A stretch of DNA of 64,000 bases, taken from contig PNMM01000001.1 in NCBI GenBank assembly GCA_013823625.1, positions 62,001 through 126,000 on the forward strand, given 5' to 3'. The position numbers and the translations under genes are program-made. The notes under the pieces were generated by a model. The model was not told the origin of the DNA. It did not search any database and saw nothing but the letters and a program-made list of their open reading frames with translations. Below, one piece after another: positions 39,502-47,391 of the stretch. The DNA is from Microbacterium sp. (GTDB lineage: Bacteria; Actinomycetota; Actinomycetes; Actinomycetales; Microbacteriaceae). Positions within the stretch are counted from its first letter, which is position 1, and each line of letters begins with the position of its first letter.

Positions 39502-40566
39502 GTGCGAATTCTCAGCGTCGTCGGTGCCCGGCCGCAGTTTGTGAAACTCGCCCCCATCGCTCACGCCATTGCCGGGCGCGCCGAACACATCGTCGTCCAC
39601 ACGGGCCAGCACTACGACGAGCTCATGTCTGACGCCTTCTTTCGCGACCTCCAGATTCCTGACCCCGACCTCAACCTCGCGATCGGGTCGGGTTCGCATG
39701 GTGCGCAGACAGGCGCGATGCTGGCGCATCTTGAGCCGGCGTTCGAACGATTCCGCCCGGATTGGGTGTTGGTCTATGGCGACACGAACTCGACGCTCGC
39801 CGCCGCGATCGCCGCCGTCAAGATGCACGTGCCCGTCGCGCACCTCGAGGCGGGCTTGCGGTCGTTCAACCGCCGCATGCCCGAAGAACACAACCGCGTG
39901 CTCACTGACCACGCGGCCGATCTGCTGCTCGCGCCCACGGCGGTCGCCATGGAGCACCTCGCGCACGAGGGACTCGCCGAGCGCAGTGTGCTGGTGGGCG
40001 ACGTGATGACCGATGTGCTGTTGCGCGTGCGTCGGGCTGTCGAGGGTGACGCCGTTGCTCTGCCCGGGCATCCCGAAGCCGGCAGCTACTACGTCAGCAC
40101 GCTGCATCGCCCCGACAACACTGATGACCCTGCTCGGTTGGCGGCGATCATCAACTACCTCGCGCTGCTCGATAAGCCGGTGTTCTTGCTCGCGCACCCG
40201 CGATTGGTCAAGCTCGCCGCCGAACACGGCATCGCGCTTGACGCCGGCGCCGTCGTGCCGGTCTCGCCGCTCGCGTATCCGCAACTCGTGCGTGCGGTCG
40301 TCGGCAGTGCGGGCGTCGTCACCGACTCGGGCGGTTTGCAGAAAGAGGCTTTCTTGCTGCGTGTGCCCTGCACGACGCTGCGCCCCGAAACAGAGTGGGT
40401 CGAGACGGTCGAGCTGGGGTGGAACGTCTTGGTCGATGCCGACCTCGCGAGTCTGCCCGCTGTTGTCGCGCGGTCTGCGCCTGCGGCCACCGATTCGCAG
40501 CCCTATGGCGACGGTCATGCGGCCGAGCGCGTCATCGACGAGCTGCTGTCTCGCCCGGCCCGATGA
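39502..40566 (+). CDS. wecB: UDP-N-acetylglucosamine 2-epimerase (non-hydrolysing)
   Basis: 354 residues from GTG. Textbook motifs: VVGARPQFVKLAPIA, VHTGQHYDELMSDAFF, VLVYGDTNSTLAAAIAA, AHLEAGLRSFNRRMPEEHNRVLTDH, VSTLHRPDNTDDP, TDSGGLQKEAFLLRVPCTTLRPETEWVETV. It interconverts UDP-GlcNAc and UDP-ManNAc. The Arg, Asp, Glu and His residues of the active site all appear to be present, unlike in the divergent paralogue at 23.6 kb. It overlaps the following GT2 by 4 bp. Confidence 0.93.
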   Translation: MRILSVVGARPQFVKLAPIAHAIAGRAEHIVVHTGQHYDELMSDAFFRDLQIPDPDLNLAIGSGSHGAQTGAMLAHLEPAFERFRPDWVLVYGDTNSTLAAAIAAVKMHVPVAHLEAGLRSFNRRMPEEHNRVLTDHAADLLLAPTAVAMEHLAHEGLAERSVLVGDVMTDVLLRVRRAVEGDAVALPGHPEAGSYYVSTLHRPDNTDDPARLAAIINYLALLDKPVFLLAHPRLVKLAAEHGIALDAGAVVPVSPLAYPQLVRAVVGSAGVVTDSGGLQKEAFLLRVPCTTLRPETEWVETVELGWNVLVDADLASLPAVVARSAPAATDSQPYGDGHAAERVIDELLSRPAR

Positions 40567-41669
40567 CGACCGACGTGACGTCGATCGATCCTGCGCCGCC
40601 GATCGTCGATCTGGTCATTGCTATTCACGATGCTCGCCGGCCGCTCGCTGCGGCCATCGCGTCGCTGCGGCACCAGGGCCTCTCTCTTGGCACGCAGCTG
40701 CGAGTGACGGTTGTCTGTCACAACATCCCGATCGACGAGATCGAGGCACTCCTGTCGGCCTCCGATCGGGATGCTGTGCGCCTGATGTCGTGCAATGACG
40801 GCATCCCCAGCCCGGCCGGGCCTTTCACCGCAGGTCTCGCCGCGGCGACAGGCCGCTATGTCTCGGTCATGGGGTCGGATGATTCGCTCGAGCCTGGCGC
40901 GCTCGCGGCGTGGGTCGCGCGTGCCGAGCGATACAGCTTTGCGGCTGTCATTGCGCCCGTGCGCCTGCCGAACGGGGCCATCGTGCGTACGCCCCCGCGC
41001 CGGCCCGGACGCCGTGCCGCACTAGACCCCGTGAAAGATCGGCTCGCCTACCGCACGGCTCCGCTGGGCCTCGTGCGTCGTGACGTCGTGACGCGCCTGG
41101 GGCTGAGCTTCACCCCCGGGGTCACGACGGGCGAAGATCACGAGTTCTCTCTTCCCCTGTGGTTTTCGGGCGAGCCCGTCGGATACGCCGCGGGTGATCC
41201 TGCATACCGAGTCGGTTCAGGCGTCGCCCCGCGTGTGACCGAAACCCCGCGCCCTGCCGATGAGCTGGTGCGGGCGATCGAGTTGCTGATCGATCAGCGC
41301 TGGGTTCGCGCGCTTCCTGCGTCATCGCGCCACGCGATTGTCGTCAAGTTGCTGCGCGTGCACGTATTCGCGCTGGCTGCCCGCTCGTCGATCGGCGCGG
41401 GCTGGCTGACCGGCGAGCGAGAGCACGTGGCGGCCCTCGTTCGTGACCTGATCGCCCTCGCCCCGACGGCCACCGATGTGCTGGCGATTGCCGACCGCGA
41501 CCTGCTCGATGCTCTGCTCGACGTCTCGACTGACTCAGCAGAACTCGTGCGCCTCGCGCATCGTCGGCGGCGGTTCGGAACGCCGGCGACCATGCTCACG
41601 CGGTCGCCCCGGCACCTCCTCGCCCGGGAAGCCCCGGTGCGGTTCATGGTGGCCTCGGCGCTGGTTTAG
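40563..41669 (+). CDS. Glycosyltransferase family 2-like protein
   Basis: 368 residues from the ATG at 40563, overlapping wecB by 4 bp; the track start at 40395 lies inside wecB. GT-A features: VDLVIAIHDARRPLAAAIASL, SVMGSDDSLEPGALAAWVARAE (DXD-like SDD), APLGLVRRDVVTRLGLSF and TTGEDHEFSLPLWFSG. The C-terminal third (from about residue 235) is helical and has no recognisable motif. A role downstream of UDP-ManNAc is suggested by the wecB overlap. The 3' end overlaps the next convergent gene by 4 bp. Confidence 0.78.
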   Translation: MTTDVTSIDPAPPIVDLVIAIHDARRPLAAAIASLRHQGLSLGTQLRVTVVCHNIPIDEIEALLSASDRDAVRLMSCNDGIPSPAGPFTAGLAAATGRYVSVMGSDDSLEPGALAAWVARAERYSFAAVIAPVRLPNGAIVRTPPRRPGRRAALDPVKDRLAYRTAPLGLVRRDVVTRLGLSFTPGVTTGEDHEFSLPLWFSGEPVGYAAGDPAYRVGSGVAPRVTETPRPADELVRAIELLIDQRWVRALPASSRHAIVVKLLRVHVFALAARSSIGAGWLTGEREHVAALVRDLIALAPTATDVLAIADRDLLDALLDVSTDSAELVRLAHRRRRFGTPATMLTRSPRHLLAREAPVRFMVASALV

Positions 41670-42811
41670 CCGGCAGCCTCGGCGCGGCGGGCAGCGATGG
41701 CCGCGATGGGCTCTGCCCATCCGCGATTCTGCTCTTCGGCCGAGAGCGCCCGAGCGGCACGGTGCGCCGCCTCTTTCCACTGGGCGACCAACTCGGGCGT
41801 CATGCTCGCAATCGCGTCGCGCAGCGAATCGACCTCGAAGTCACGGGCCACGGCGCCGAGGCCATACTGCTCGAGAATGCTCACCATCTCGGGCGAGGGG
41901 CCAATGACAAGTCCGATTCGCGCCTGTACCGCTTCGAAGAACTTGTTGGGGAGCGCGTGGCGGTGGTTGAAGCTGAGGGGCGGCAGAAAATTGAGCGATA
42001 CGTCATAGCCAGCCACCAGCTCGACGAGTTGCGCATAGGGCACGGGGTCGATGAAACGCAGGCGCGGAATGGTCGCCCCGGCCGCCTTCAGCTCGGCGAC
42101 ATAGTCGGGCTCGTTGGGCATGACAATCAGGTCGAGCTCGACGCCAGGAGGGGCGTCGCGCATCAGCTCGATGAAGTTCTCAAGCCGACGCTGCCGCTGA
42201 CCGGCGGCGCTGTGAATCATGCGAATGGGTGAGTGCACGGGCTGCGGCTCGCGGTCGGCATAGGGCGCCGCGTTGGTGACGACACCGAACGGCACGCCAT
42301 AGTCCTTCTCGTAGGCACGGGCGATGCCGGGCGCCACGGTGGTCGCCGAGGCGACGCGGGGCAGGTAACGGCGGCAGATCCAGCGCAAGAAGGGCGCGAC
42401 GAACAGGCGCCAACCCAGCAGGTCTTCTTTCTCACGCGGAGCGAACTCGTGCAGATCAGCGTGCACCCCGAGGCGAGGCTCGAGAGACAGGGCTAGGGGG
42501 AGAGTCACGAGATCGTTGGCCAGCACGATGTCGAAACGCGACCCGGCGAGCAGGTGCCGCGCCGCCGCCACACCCTGGATGTTCTCGTAGGCGCGGGTGT
42601 ACTGGCGCGTGATCAGCGCGACGCGGTCGTCGACCCAGCCGCGAGCATCCGACGGAATCTCTAGGTGAGCGACGACCCCGTCGGGGGCCGGCCCCTGCCC
42701 GCACGTCGTGACCTCGTAGTCAGCGCTGAACAGTCGAACCTGCTTGAGCACGCGGGGGTCAGAGACGATGCGCGAGATAGAAATGATGAGCAGCCGGGGA
42801 CGCGTGGGCAT
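41666..42811 (-). CDS. Glycosyltransferase family 4-like
   Basis: 381 residues from the ATG at 42811. The N-terminus LLIISISRIVSDPRVLKQVRLF is typical of some GT4 enzymes of capsule clusters; FDIVLANDLVTLPLAL, HADLHEFAPREKED, PNKFFEAVQARIGLVIGPSPEMV are the acceptor and donor site blocks. No membrane helix is seen. It shares the leftward strand with the ABC flippase 31 bp upstream. Confidence 0.84.
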   Translation of the reverse strand: MPTRPRLLIISISRIVSDPRVLKQVRLFSADYEVTTCGQGPAPDGVVAHLEIPSDARGWVDDRVALITRQYTRAYENIQGVAAARHLLAGSRFDIVLANDLVTLPLALSLEPRLGVHADLHEFAPREKEDLLGWRLFVAPFLRWICRRYLPRVASATTVAPGIARAYEKDYGVPFGVVTNAAPYADREPQPVHSPIRMIHSAAGQRQRRLENFIELMRDAPPGVELDLIVMPNEPDYVAELKAAGATIPRLRFIDPVPYAQLVELVAGYDVSLNFLPPLSFNHRHALPNKFFEAVQARIGLVIGPSPEMVSILEQYGLGAVARDFEVDSLRDAIASMTPELVAQWKEAAHRAARALSAEEQNRGWAEPIAAIAARRAEAAG

Positions 42812-42842
42812 GGCTCCATACTGGCATCGCAGGGCTGCGGGC

Positions 42843-44639
42843 TTAGTCGCCCCAGGTTCCGGTGAGGCCAGCGAGCTCTGCTTGTCGAGCAAACTCGGGG
42901 TTCGCCGCCACGAGTTCGTCGAAGGTGCCGTGCGCGGCGAGCACGCCCTCGCTCATGAAGAAGATCTGGTCGGAGTGCTGAATGGTCGCCAGTCGGTGCG
43001 CCACCGTGATGGTGGTGACCCGGCCGCGCAGGCTCGAGATCGCCTCGGTCACACTCGCCTCTGTTGCCGTGTCGAGTGCGCTCGTTGCTTCATCGAGTAC
43101 CAGCACGAGGGGTTGCGCATAGAGCGCACGGGCGATGCCGAGCCGTTGTCGTTGCCCGCCCGAGAGTGAGAGCCCGCGCTCGCCGATGCCGCCATCGATG
43201 CCACCGAAACGCGCCTCGATGGTCGCCAGAAGCTGGGCCTGTTCCAGTGCCGCGACGACTCGATCACGATCGACGTCGTCTGACCAGCTCAACGCCACGT
43301 TCTGAGCGACGGAGGCATCGAAGAGCGACACCTCTTGCGGAACATAGCCGACGCGCGCTCGCCACCACCGGGTCAGTTCGGGCAACGGCGTGCCGTCGAC
43401 CGCGATGATTCCCTGCTCGGGCTGGATGAGGCCCAGCAAGAGGTCGATGAGCGTCGACTTGCCCGAACCCGAGGCTCCGACGATCGCCGCCGTTGATCCG
43501 AACGGGATGCTGAGCGAGACGTCGTGCACCGCCCACTGCTGCGCGCCTGGGTAGCGAAAGCCGACGCGCTCGAGGGAGAGCATGCGTGGCGACTCGATCT
43601 CAGCGACGGCGGTCTCGTCGGCGACAGCCTCAACGCGAGTGGCGCGCGCGTCGAGAATGTCGGTGACCACCGTCTCGACGTAGGGCACGGCCGTCGTGAC
43701 CTGCGTGAGCACGTTCTGAAAACGCTGGATCGAGGGCACCAACCGAAACCCGGCGAGGGCGAAGAGCGAGATTGCCGTGACCGCAGCGGCGAGCCCACCG
43801 GTCAGATAGCTGGCCGCCCCGACGAGCACAAACCCTCCGATGAGAGCGGCTTCGAGCACAACGCGAGGCACATTGCCAAGAATCTGGATGTTCGCGCGCG
43901 CCCGAGCGGTGTGCACACGGTTCTCGCGCACGACCTCGGCGACCTCGTCGACTTTGTCGCGCAGCGTGATCTCTTTGAGCGCACCGACCATCTCGGTGAT
44001 CAGCCGCGACACGGTCATCGAGTAGCGCAGCCCAACGCTGCCGGCTTCGCTTGCTCGCCGTGAGATCCAGAAGTAGAGCACGACGGCGACGAGGCCCAGG
44101 TAGACCAACGAGATTGCGGCGACGAGCGGTTGGGTGACCGAGAGCACGATGAGCACGACCACGAAGGTCATGAGCTCTCCGGGCAGGGTCGCTATGGGCA
44201 GCACGAACCCCGAGATTGTGTTGGCGATGCCAATGTCGGCGATGCGGATGAGATCGGACGAATTGCGCGAAAGCCGGTCAACCCACGGCGCCTTGAGGTA
44301 GGCGTCGAGAAGCTGGTTGCCGATGAGCAGTTCGTAGCGGGCCATGCGCCGTGCGGCAATCCACACGAGCAGCAACGTGAGCGCGCCCTTAACGATGATG
44401 AGCGCACAGACGACGCCGAGCGCGATGAGCAGGCCGACACTGTCGACCTCTCCGATCAGCGGAAGGCGGGCTGGCGTTCCGGCGATGAGGGGCGTAATGA
44501 TGAGGGCGAGTAGCCCCAGGGCAGCGGCATCGAGAATCGACAATAGGCCGAGCTGGGTCGCATAGAGCGCCAAGAACCGCGAGGCGCTGGCCGGCATCAC
44601 CGCAAGCAGTCGGCGCAGAGTGCTGATCAGCGTTCTCAT
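42843..44639 (-). CDS. ABC transporter, fused permease-ATPase, PglK-like oligosaccharide flippase
   Basis: 598 residues from the ATG at 44639. Six helices of an ABC type-1 exporter precede the ATPase: Walker A AAIVGASGSGKSTLIDLLLGL, Q-loop YVPQEVSLFD, signature LSLSGGQRQRLGIARAL, Walker B LVLVLDEATSALD and H-loop VAHRLATI. Length and the RMARYELLIGNQLLDAYL segment match the PglK/HepA group, which flips lipid-linked oligosaccharides. Other ABC exporters cannot be excluded. The TAGACT -10 is seven bases upstream of the ATG. Confidence 0.88.
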   Translation of the reverse strand: MRTLISTLRRLLAVMPASASRFLALYATQLGLLSILDAAALGLLALIITPLIAGTPARLPLIGEVDSVGLLIALGVVCALIIVKGALTLLLVWIAARRMARYELLIGNQLLDAYLKAPWVDRLSRNSSDLIRIADIGIANTISGFVLPIATLPGELMTFVVVLIVLSVTQPLVAAISLVYLGLVAVVLYFWISRRASEAGSVGLRYSMTVSRLITEMVGALKEITLRDKVDEVAEVVRENRVHTARARANIQILGNVPRVVLEAALIGGFVLVGAASYLTGGLAAAVTAISLFALAGFRLVPSIQRFQNVLTQVTTAVPYVETVVTDILDARATRVEAVADETAVAEIESPRMLSLERVGFRYPGAQQWAVHDVSLSIPFGSTAAIVGASGSGKSTLIDLLLGLIQPEQGIIAVDGTPLPELTRWWRARVGYVPQEVSLFDASVAQNVALSWSDDVDRDRVVAALEQAQLLATIEARFGGIDGGIGERGLSLSGGQRQRLGIARALYAQPLVLVLDEATSALDTATEASVTEAISSLRGRVTTITVAHRLATIQHSDQIFFMSEGVLAAHGTFDELVAANPEFARQAELAGLTGTWGD

Positions 44640-44646
44640 CGCGTGC

Positions 44647-44652
44647 AGTCTA
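44647..44652 (-). promoter_or_regulatory. -10 hexamer for leaderless ABC flippase gene
   Basis: TAGACT on the minus strand (AGTCTA on +) overlaps the TAG stop of the upstream gene and ends seven bases before the ATG at 44639. Confidence 0.55.
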
Positions 44653-45903
44653 CGCAGACGGATGCGGCTCGGCGCCGCGTGGCGATGTACCGGCGTAGAC
44701 CTCGTCTTGAGTGAGGCGCGAGCGAGCATCGGCATCGTAGGTGCCGTCAAGCACCGACGAGAGAATCGCGGTCATGAGGGGCCCGGCATTCTCGGCCGAT
44801 TGGTAGCGCCACGCCCACTCGGCACCGCGTGCGGCGAGCGGTTCGATGCGTTCGGGCGCATCCAACAACGCTTTGAGGTTGCTGTAGACCTGCCAGTGTT
44901 TGGTGACCATGATCGCGTCGTTGAGACCGGGCGGCAGATTGGTCTCGATGGTCGAGTCTGAACTCGAGAGCACGGCGCACTGCGCGGCCAGCAGTTCGAC
45001 CCCGAAGACCGTGATCGTGAAGCCATAGAACTGATTGAGCCCAATGTGGGTGCGGCGCAGTTGCGCGAGCAGCTCAGCATTGCTCACGCCGATGAGCTCG
45101 CAGTATTCGAAGTCGTACCCTTCGGCACGCAGCTGGGCGACGGCAGCCCGCACGAGCGGGGTTCCTTTGATGACGGGCGAGGTCGTCGCGTGTGTCACCA
45201 CGATCGTGCTGAGGTCATCGAACTTGCTGCGATCGGTCGTGAAGTGGTCTTTCGAGAGCATGAAGAACGTCGGCTCGCGATGGCAGGTGAGGTAGCCGGC
45301 CTGATCAGAGGGGTAGTCAAACATGACGTGCGCGTGCCGCATGGCGACCTCGGCGCGCACGCGCTGCACCCGTTCATGCGCGGGTGTCTCGTAGTGCGGA
45401 GAGATCACGCCAATGTAGGTCGAGATGTTCGGGATGCCCATCTCGCGTTCGAGCGCGTGCATGACGCTCGTCGACCGAATGTCAGAGCCCGTCCAATAGA
45501 GACCGACCTTCAGACCCTGTGCGCGCACGAAGCGGAGTTCGAACTCGCGCTCATCGGGGCTCAGCAGAAACCCTGTCGGCCCCACGTAGAGAATGCCGCG
45601 GGCGCGATTCATGAGGCGGCCGAGCAGCCACGGCCCCAGAAACAATCGTTTGATCGCCCGCACTCGAGGTGTGCCCCGCAGTGGCCCCACGTCGTAGTGC
45701 ACGTCGTAGGCCTGCTCGCGCAAGAACGAGACCGAATACGTGCCGGGCACGGCCGCGCGAATCTGCGCGAGGCACGAGGCCAACTCGTCGGGCCCGACGA
45801 CCCAGTCGATCGACTCTCGGTGATGGCGCCGAGTCGTGAGACGGTGCACGGCGTAGCTCAGCAGCAGCAGTAGCCGCTGGCCGATCGCCAGCATCCTCAC
45901 CAT
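44650..45903 (-). CDS. Putative GT-B glycosyltransferase
   Basis: 417 residues from the ATG at 45903 (MVRMLAIGQRLLLLL). One hydrophobic N-terminal stretch may be a signal anchor or peripheral helix. GT-B features: LKVGLYWTGSDIRSTSVMHALE, IVVTHATTSPVIKGTPLVRAAV, CELIGVSNAELLAQLRRTHIGLNQF and ITVFGVELLAAQCAVLSS. The motif order (GSDIR, H-A-x-S-x-x-KGT, GV-x-x-x-E, GVE/YGVAACEALAA) parallels the protein at 38.3 kb, so they may be distant paralogues. Donor unknown. Confidence 0.72.
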   Translation of the reverse strand: MVRMLAIGQRLLLLLSYAVHRLTTRRHHRESIDWVVGPDELASCLAQIRAAVPGTYSVSFLREQAYDVHYDVGPLRGTPRVRAIKRLFLGPWLLGRLMNRARGILYVGPTGFLLSPDEREFELRFVRAQGLKVGLYWTGSDIRSTSVMHALEREMGIPNISTYIGVISPHYETPAHERVQRVRAEVAMRHAHVMFDYPSDQAGYLTCHREPTFFMLSKDHFTTDRSKFDDLSTIVVTHATTSPVIKGTPLVRAAVAQLRAEGYDFEYCELIGVSNAELLAQLRRTHIGLNQFYGFTITVFGVELLAAQCAVLSSSDSTIETNLPPGLNDAIMVTKHWQVYSNLKALLDAPERIEPLAARGAEWAWRYQSAENAGPLMTAILSSVLDGTYDADARSRLTQDEVYAGTSPRGAEPHPSA

Positions 45904-45910
45904 GGTCCTC

Positions 45911-45916
45911 AGTCTA
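45911..45916 (-). promoter_or_regulatory. -10 hexamer for the leaderless leftward gene
   Basis: TAGACT on the minus strand (AGTCTA on +) ends seven bases before the ATG at 45903. Confidence 0.6.
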
Positions 45917-45935
45917 GCGAGCGACCTCTGTTGCC

Positions 45936-45941
45936 TAAGAT
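45936..45941 (+). promoter_or_regulatory. -10 hexamer for leaderless hisH2
   Basis: TAAGAT ends six bases before the GTG at 45948. Together with the leftward hexamer at 45911 it fills a 44-bp divergent gap. Confidence 0.6.
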
Positions 45942-45947
45942 GAGCGA

Positions 45948-46565
45948 GTGACTGTGGCAATCGTTCAAACGGGGTTGGGCACGACCGCGTCGATGCTCAA
46001 CATGTTTCGCCACATCGGGGTCGAGGCAGAGGTCACGCCCGACCCTTCTCAGCTCGATCGGTTCACGCACGTCGTGCTTCCCGGGGTCGGGCACTATTCC
46101 GAGGGTTCTCGGCTTCTGTCTGACGGCGGGTGGAGAGGTCCGATCGCCGCGTTCGCCGCTTCGGGGCGACCGTTGCTCGGGGTGTGTCTCGGCATGCAGC
46201 TCTTGGGTGAGGGCAGTGACGAAGGCGCGGGCGAAGGGTTGGGGCTGTTGCCCTTTCGGATGACGCTCATCCCGAGTGCACCGGGTGTGCCGGTACCGCA
46301 CATGGGGTGGAACACCCTCACGCCCGTGGCACACGCTGATCAACGCCCGGCCGGGGTAATCGACGCCGAGAGTGATTCGCGCTACTACTTTGTGCACTCC
46401 TACGCCGCTCCCGCCGATTCGACTGTTGCCGTGGCGACAACGTCGTATGGTTCCGACTTCGCGAGCGCGGTTGGTCGCGACAACATCGTCGGTGCGCAGT
46501 TTCATCCAGAGAAGAGTCACCGTTTCGGAATGGCGCTATTGCGCCGATTCGCGGAGGCAACCTAA
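45948..46565 (+). CDS. hisH2: HisH-type glutamine amidotransferase subunit (HisH2 role)
   Basis: 205 residues from GTG. A class-I glutaminase: catalytic Cys in PLLGVCLGMQLLGEG, His/Glu in GAQFHPEKSHRFG, plus PVPHMGWNTL and YYFVHSYAA, all typical of HisH. It releases ammonia from glutamine and passes it to the HisF partner. The following genes are a HisF2-type cyclase homologue and an N-acetyl-sugar amidotransferase, so ammonia probably feeds sugar amidination (as with P. aeruginosa HisH2) rather than histidine synthesis; no other his gene is nearby. Stop and next start overlap by one base. Confidence 0.87.
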   Translation: MTVAIVQTGLGTTASMLNMFRHIGVEAEVTPDPSQLDRFTHVVLPGVGHYSEGSRLLSDGGWRGPIAAFAASGRPLLGVCLGMQLLGEGSDEGAGEGLGLLPFRMTLIPSAPGVPVPHMGWNTLTPVAHADQRPAGVIDAESDSRYYFVHSYAAPADSTVAVATTSYGSDFASAVGRDNIVGAQFHPEKSHRFGMALLRRFAEAT

Positions 46566-47341
46566 TGGTCTTTCCTCGACTCATTCCGCTCTTGCTCGTG
46601 CACGGCGGGCGGCTCGAAAAGTCGCGTCGCTTTGGCGATTGGCGATACGTGGGCGATGTTCTCAACGCCATCAAGATCTTCAATGAGAAAGACGTCGACG
46701 AACTCATTGTTCTCGATGTTGACGCCGCGCGAACGGGGCGAGGCCCTGACTTCGCGCTCCTCGAACAACTCGCGGGTGAGTGCTTCATGCCCCTTGCCTA
46801 TGGGGGTGGTGTCGAGTCTGCTGACACGGCTCGACGCATCATGCGGCTCGGAATCGAAAAGGTCGTCATCAACGGGGCAGCGATGCGCAGGCCCTCGCTC
46901 ATCACGGAGGTTTCTGACGTTCTCGGAGCATCGAGCACGGTGGTATCGATCGATGCGACGATGACCCGACGTGGTGCCGTGCGATTCGATCACCGCACCG
47001 GCGCGGCGGTCAAGAAAGAGAGCATCGCCGACCGCATTGACGAGGTGGTCGCTGCCGGCGCAGGTGAGCTGGTCATCCAAAGCCGCGATCGTGACGGAAC
47101 CCTCGACGGCCCCGACCTGGCGCTGATTCGCGAGGTAACGAGCTCTGTATCTGTGCCGGTCGTTTACGGAGGAGGCATCTCGTCGCTCGCGGATTGCGAG
47201 GCGGTGTGGAGTGCCGGGGTGAGCGGTGTGGCGGCCGGGTCGTGGTTCGTGTTTCGCGGCCCCCACCGAGCCGTGGTCATTACGTATCCCCGCTATGACT
47301 TGATCACCGACGCGTTCGAACGGGTCGCTGCAGCACGCTGA
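46565..47341 (+). CDS. hisF2: HisF-like cyclase-subunit homologue (HisF2 role)
   Basis: 258 residues. A HisF TIM barrel: RYVGDVLNAIKIFNEKDVDELIVLDVDA, PLAYGGGVES, EKVVINGAAM, VSIDATM, IQSRDRDGTLDGPD, and AAGSWFVFRGPHRAVVITYP. True HisF has a catalytic Asp in the first strand (IPCLDV); here the strand reads IPLLLVHGG, so that Asp is Leu, while the second Asp (VSIDA) is kept. The same loss is found in HisF2 of O-antigen clusters. It should serve as ammonia conduit between HisH2 and WbpG, not as a histidine-pathway cyclase. Confidence 0.87.
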   Translation: MVFPRLIPLLLVHGGRLEKSRRFGDWRYVGDVLNAIKIFNEKDVDELIVLDVDAARTGRGPDFALLEQLAGECFMPLAYGGGVESADTARRIMRLGIEKVVINGAAMRRPSLITEVSDVLGASSTVVSIDATMTRRGAVRFDHRTGAAVKKESIADRIDEVVAAGAGELVIQSRDRDGTLDGPDLALIREVTSSVSVPVVYGGGISSLADCEAVWSAGVSGVAAGSWFVFRGPHRAVVITYPRYDLITDAFERVAAAR

Positions 47342-47359
47342 CTCGCCCGCGGCACTCGA

Positions 47360-47365
47360 TACACT
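47360..47365 (+). promoter_or_regulatory. Putative -10 upstream of wbpG
   Basis: TACACT lies 27 bases before the start codon and would give a ~20-nt leader containing the GAGGAGGG ribosome site. It may be an internal promoter within the hisH2-hisF2-wbpG cassette. Confidence 0.35.
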
Positions 47366-47378
47366 CGGCAGGTCAACT

Positions 47379-47386
47379 GAGGAGGG
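47379..47386 (+). promoter_or_regulatory. Strong ribosome binding site selecting the wbpG start
   Basis: GAGGAGGG is 5 bases from the GTG at 47392, which opens the amidotransferase frame. An ATG at 47388 is only one base away but opens a 67-codon ORF in another frame. Confidence 0.65.
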
Positions 47387-47391
47387 CATGA

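Noticed and set aside
45948-47341. hisH and hisF as histidine biosynthesis genes
   Set aside because: No other his gene is near, the HisF first catalytic Asp is lost, and wbpG follows directly.
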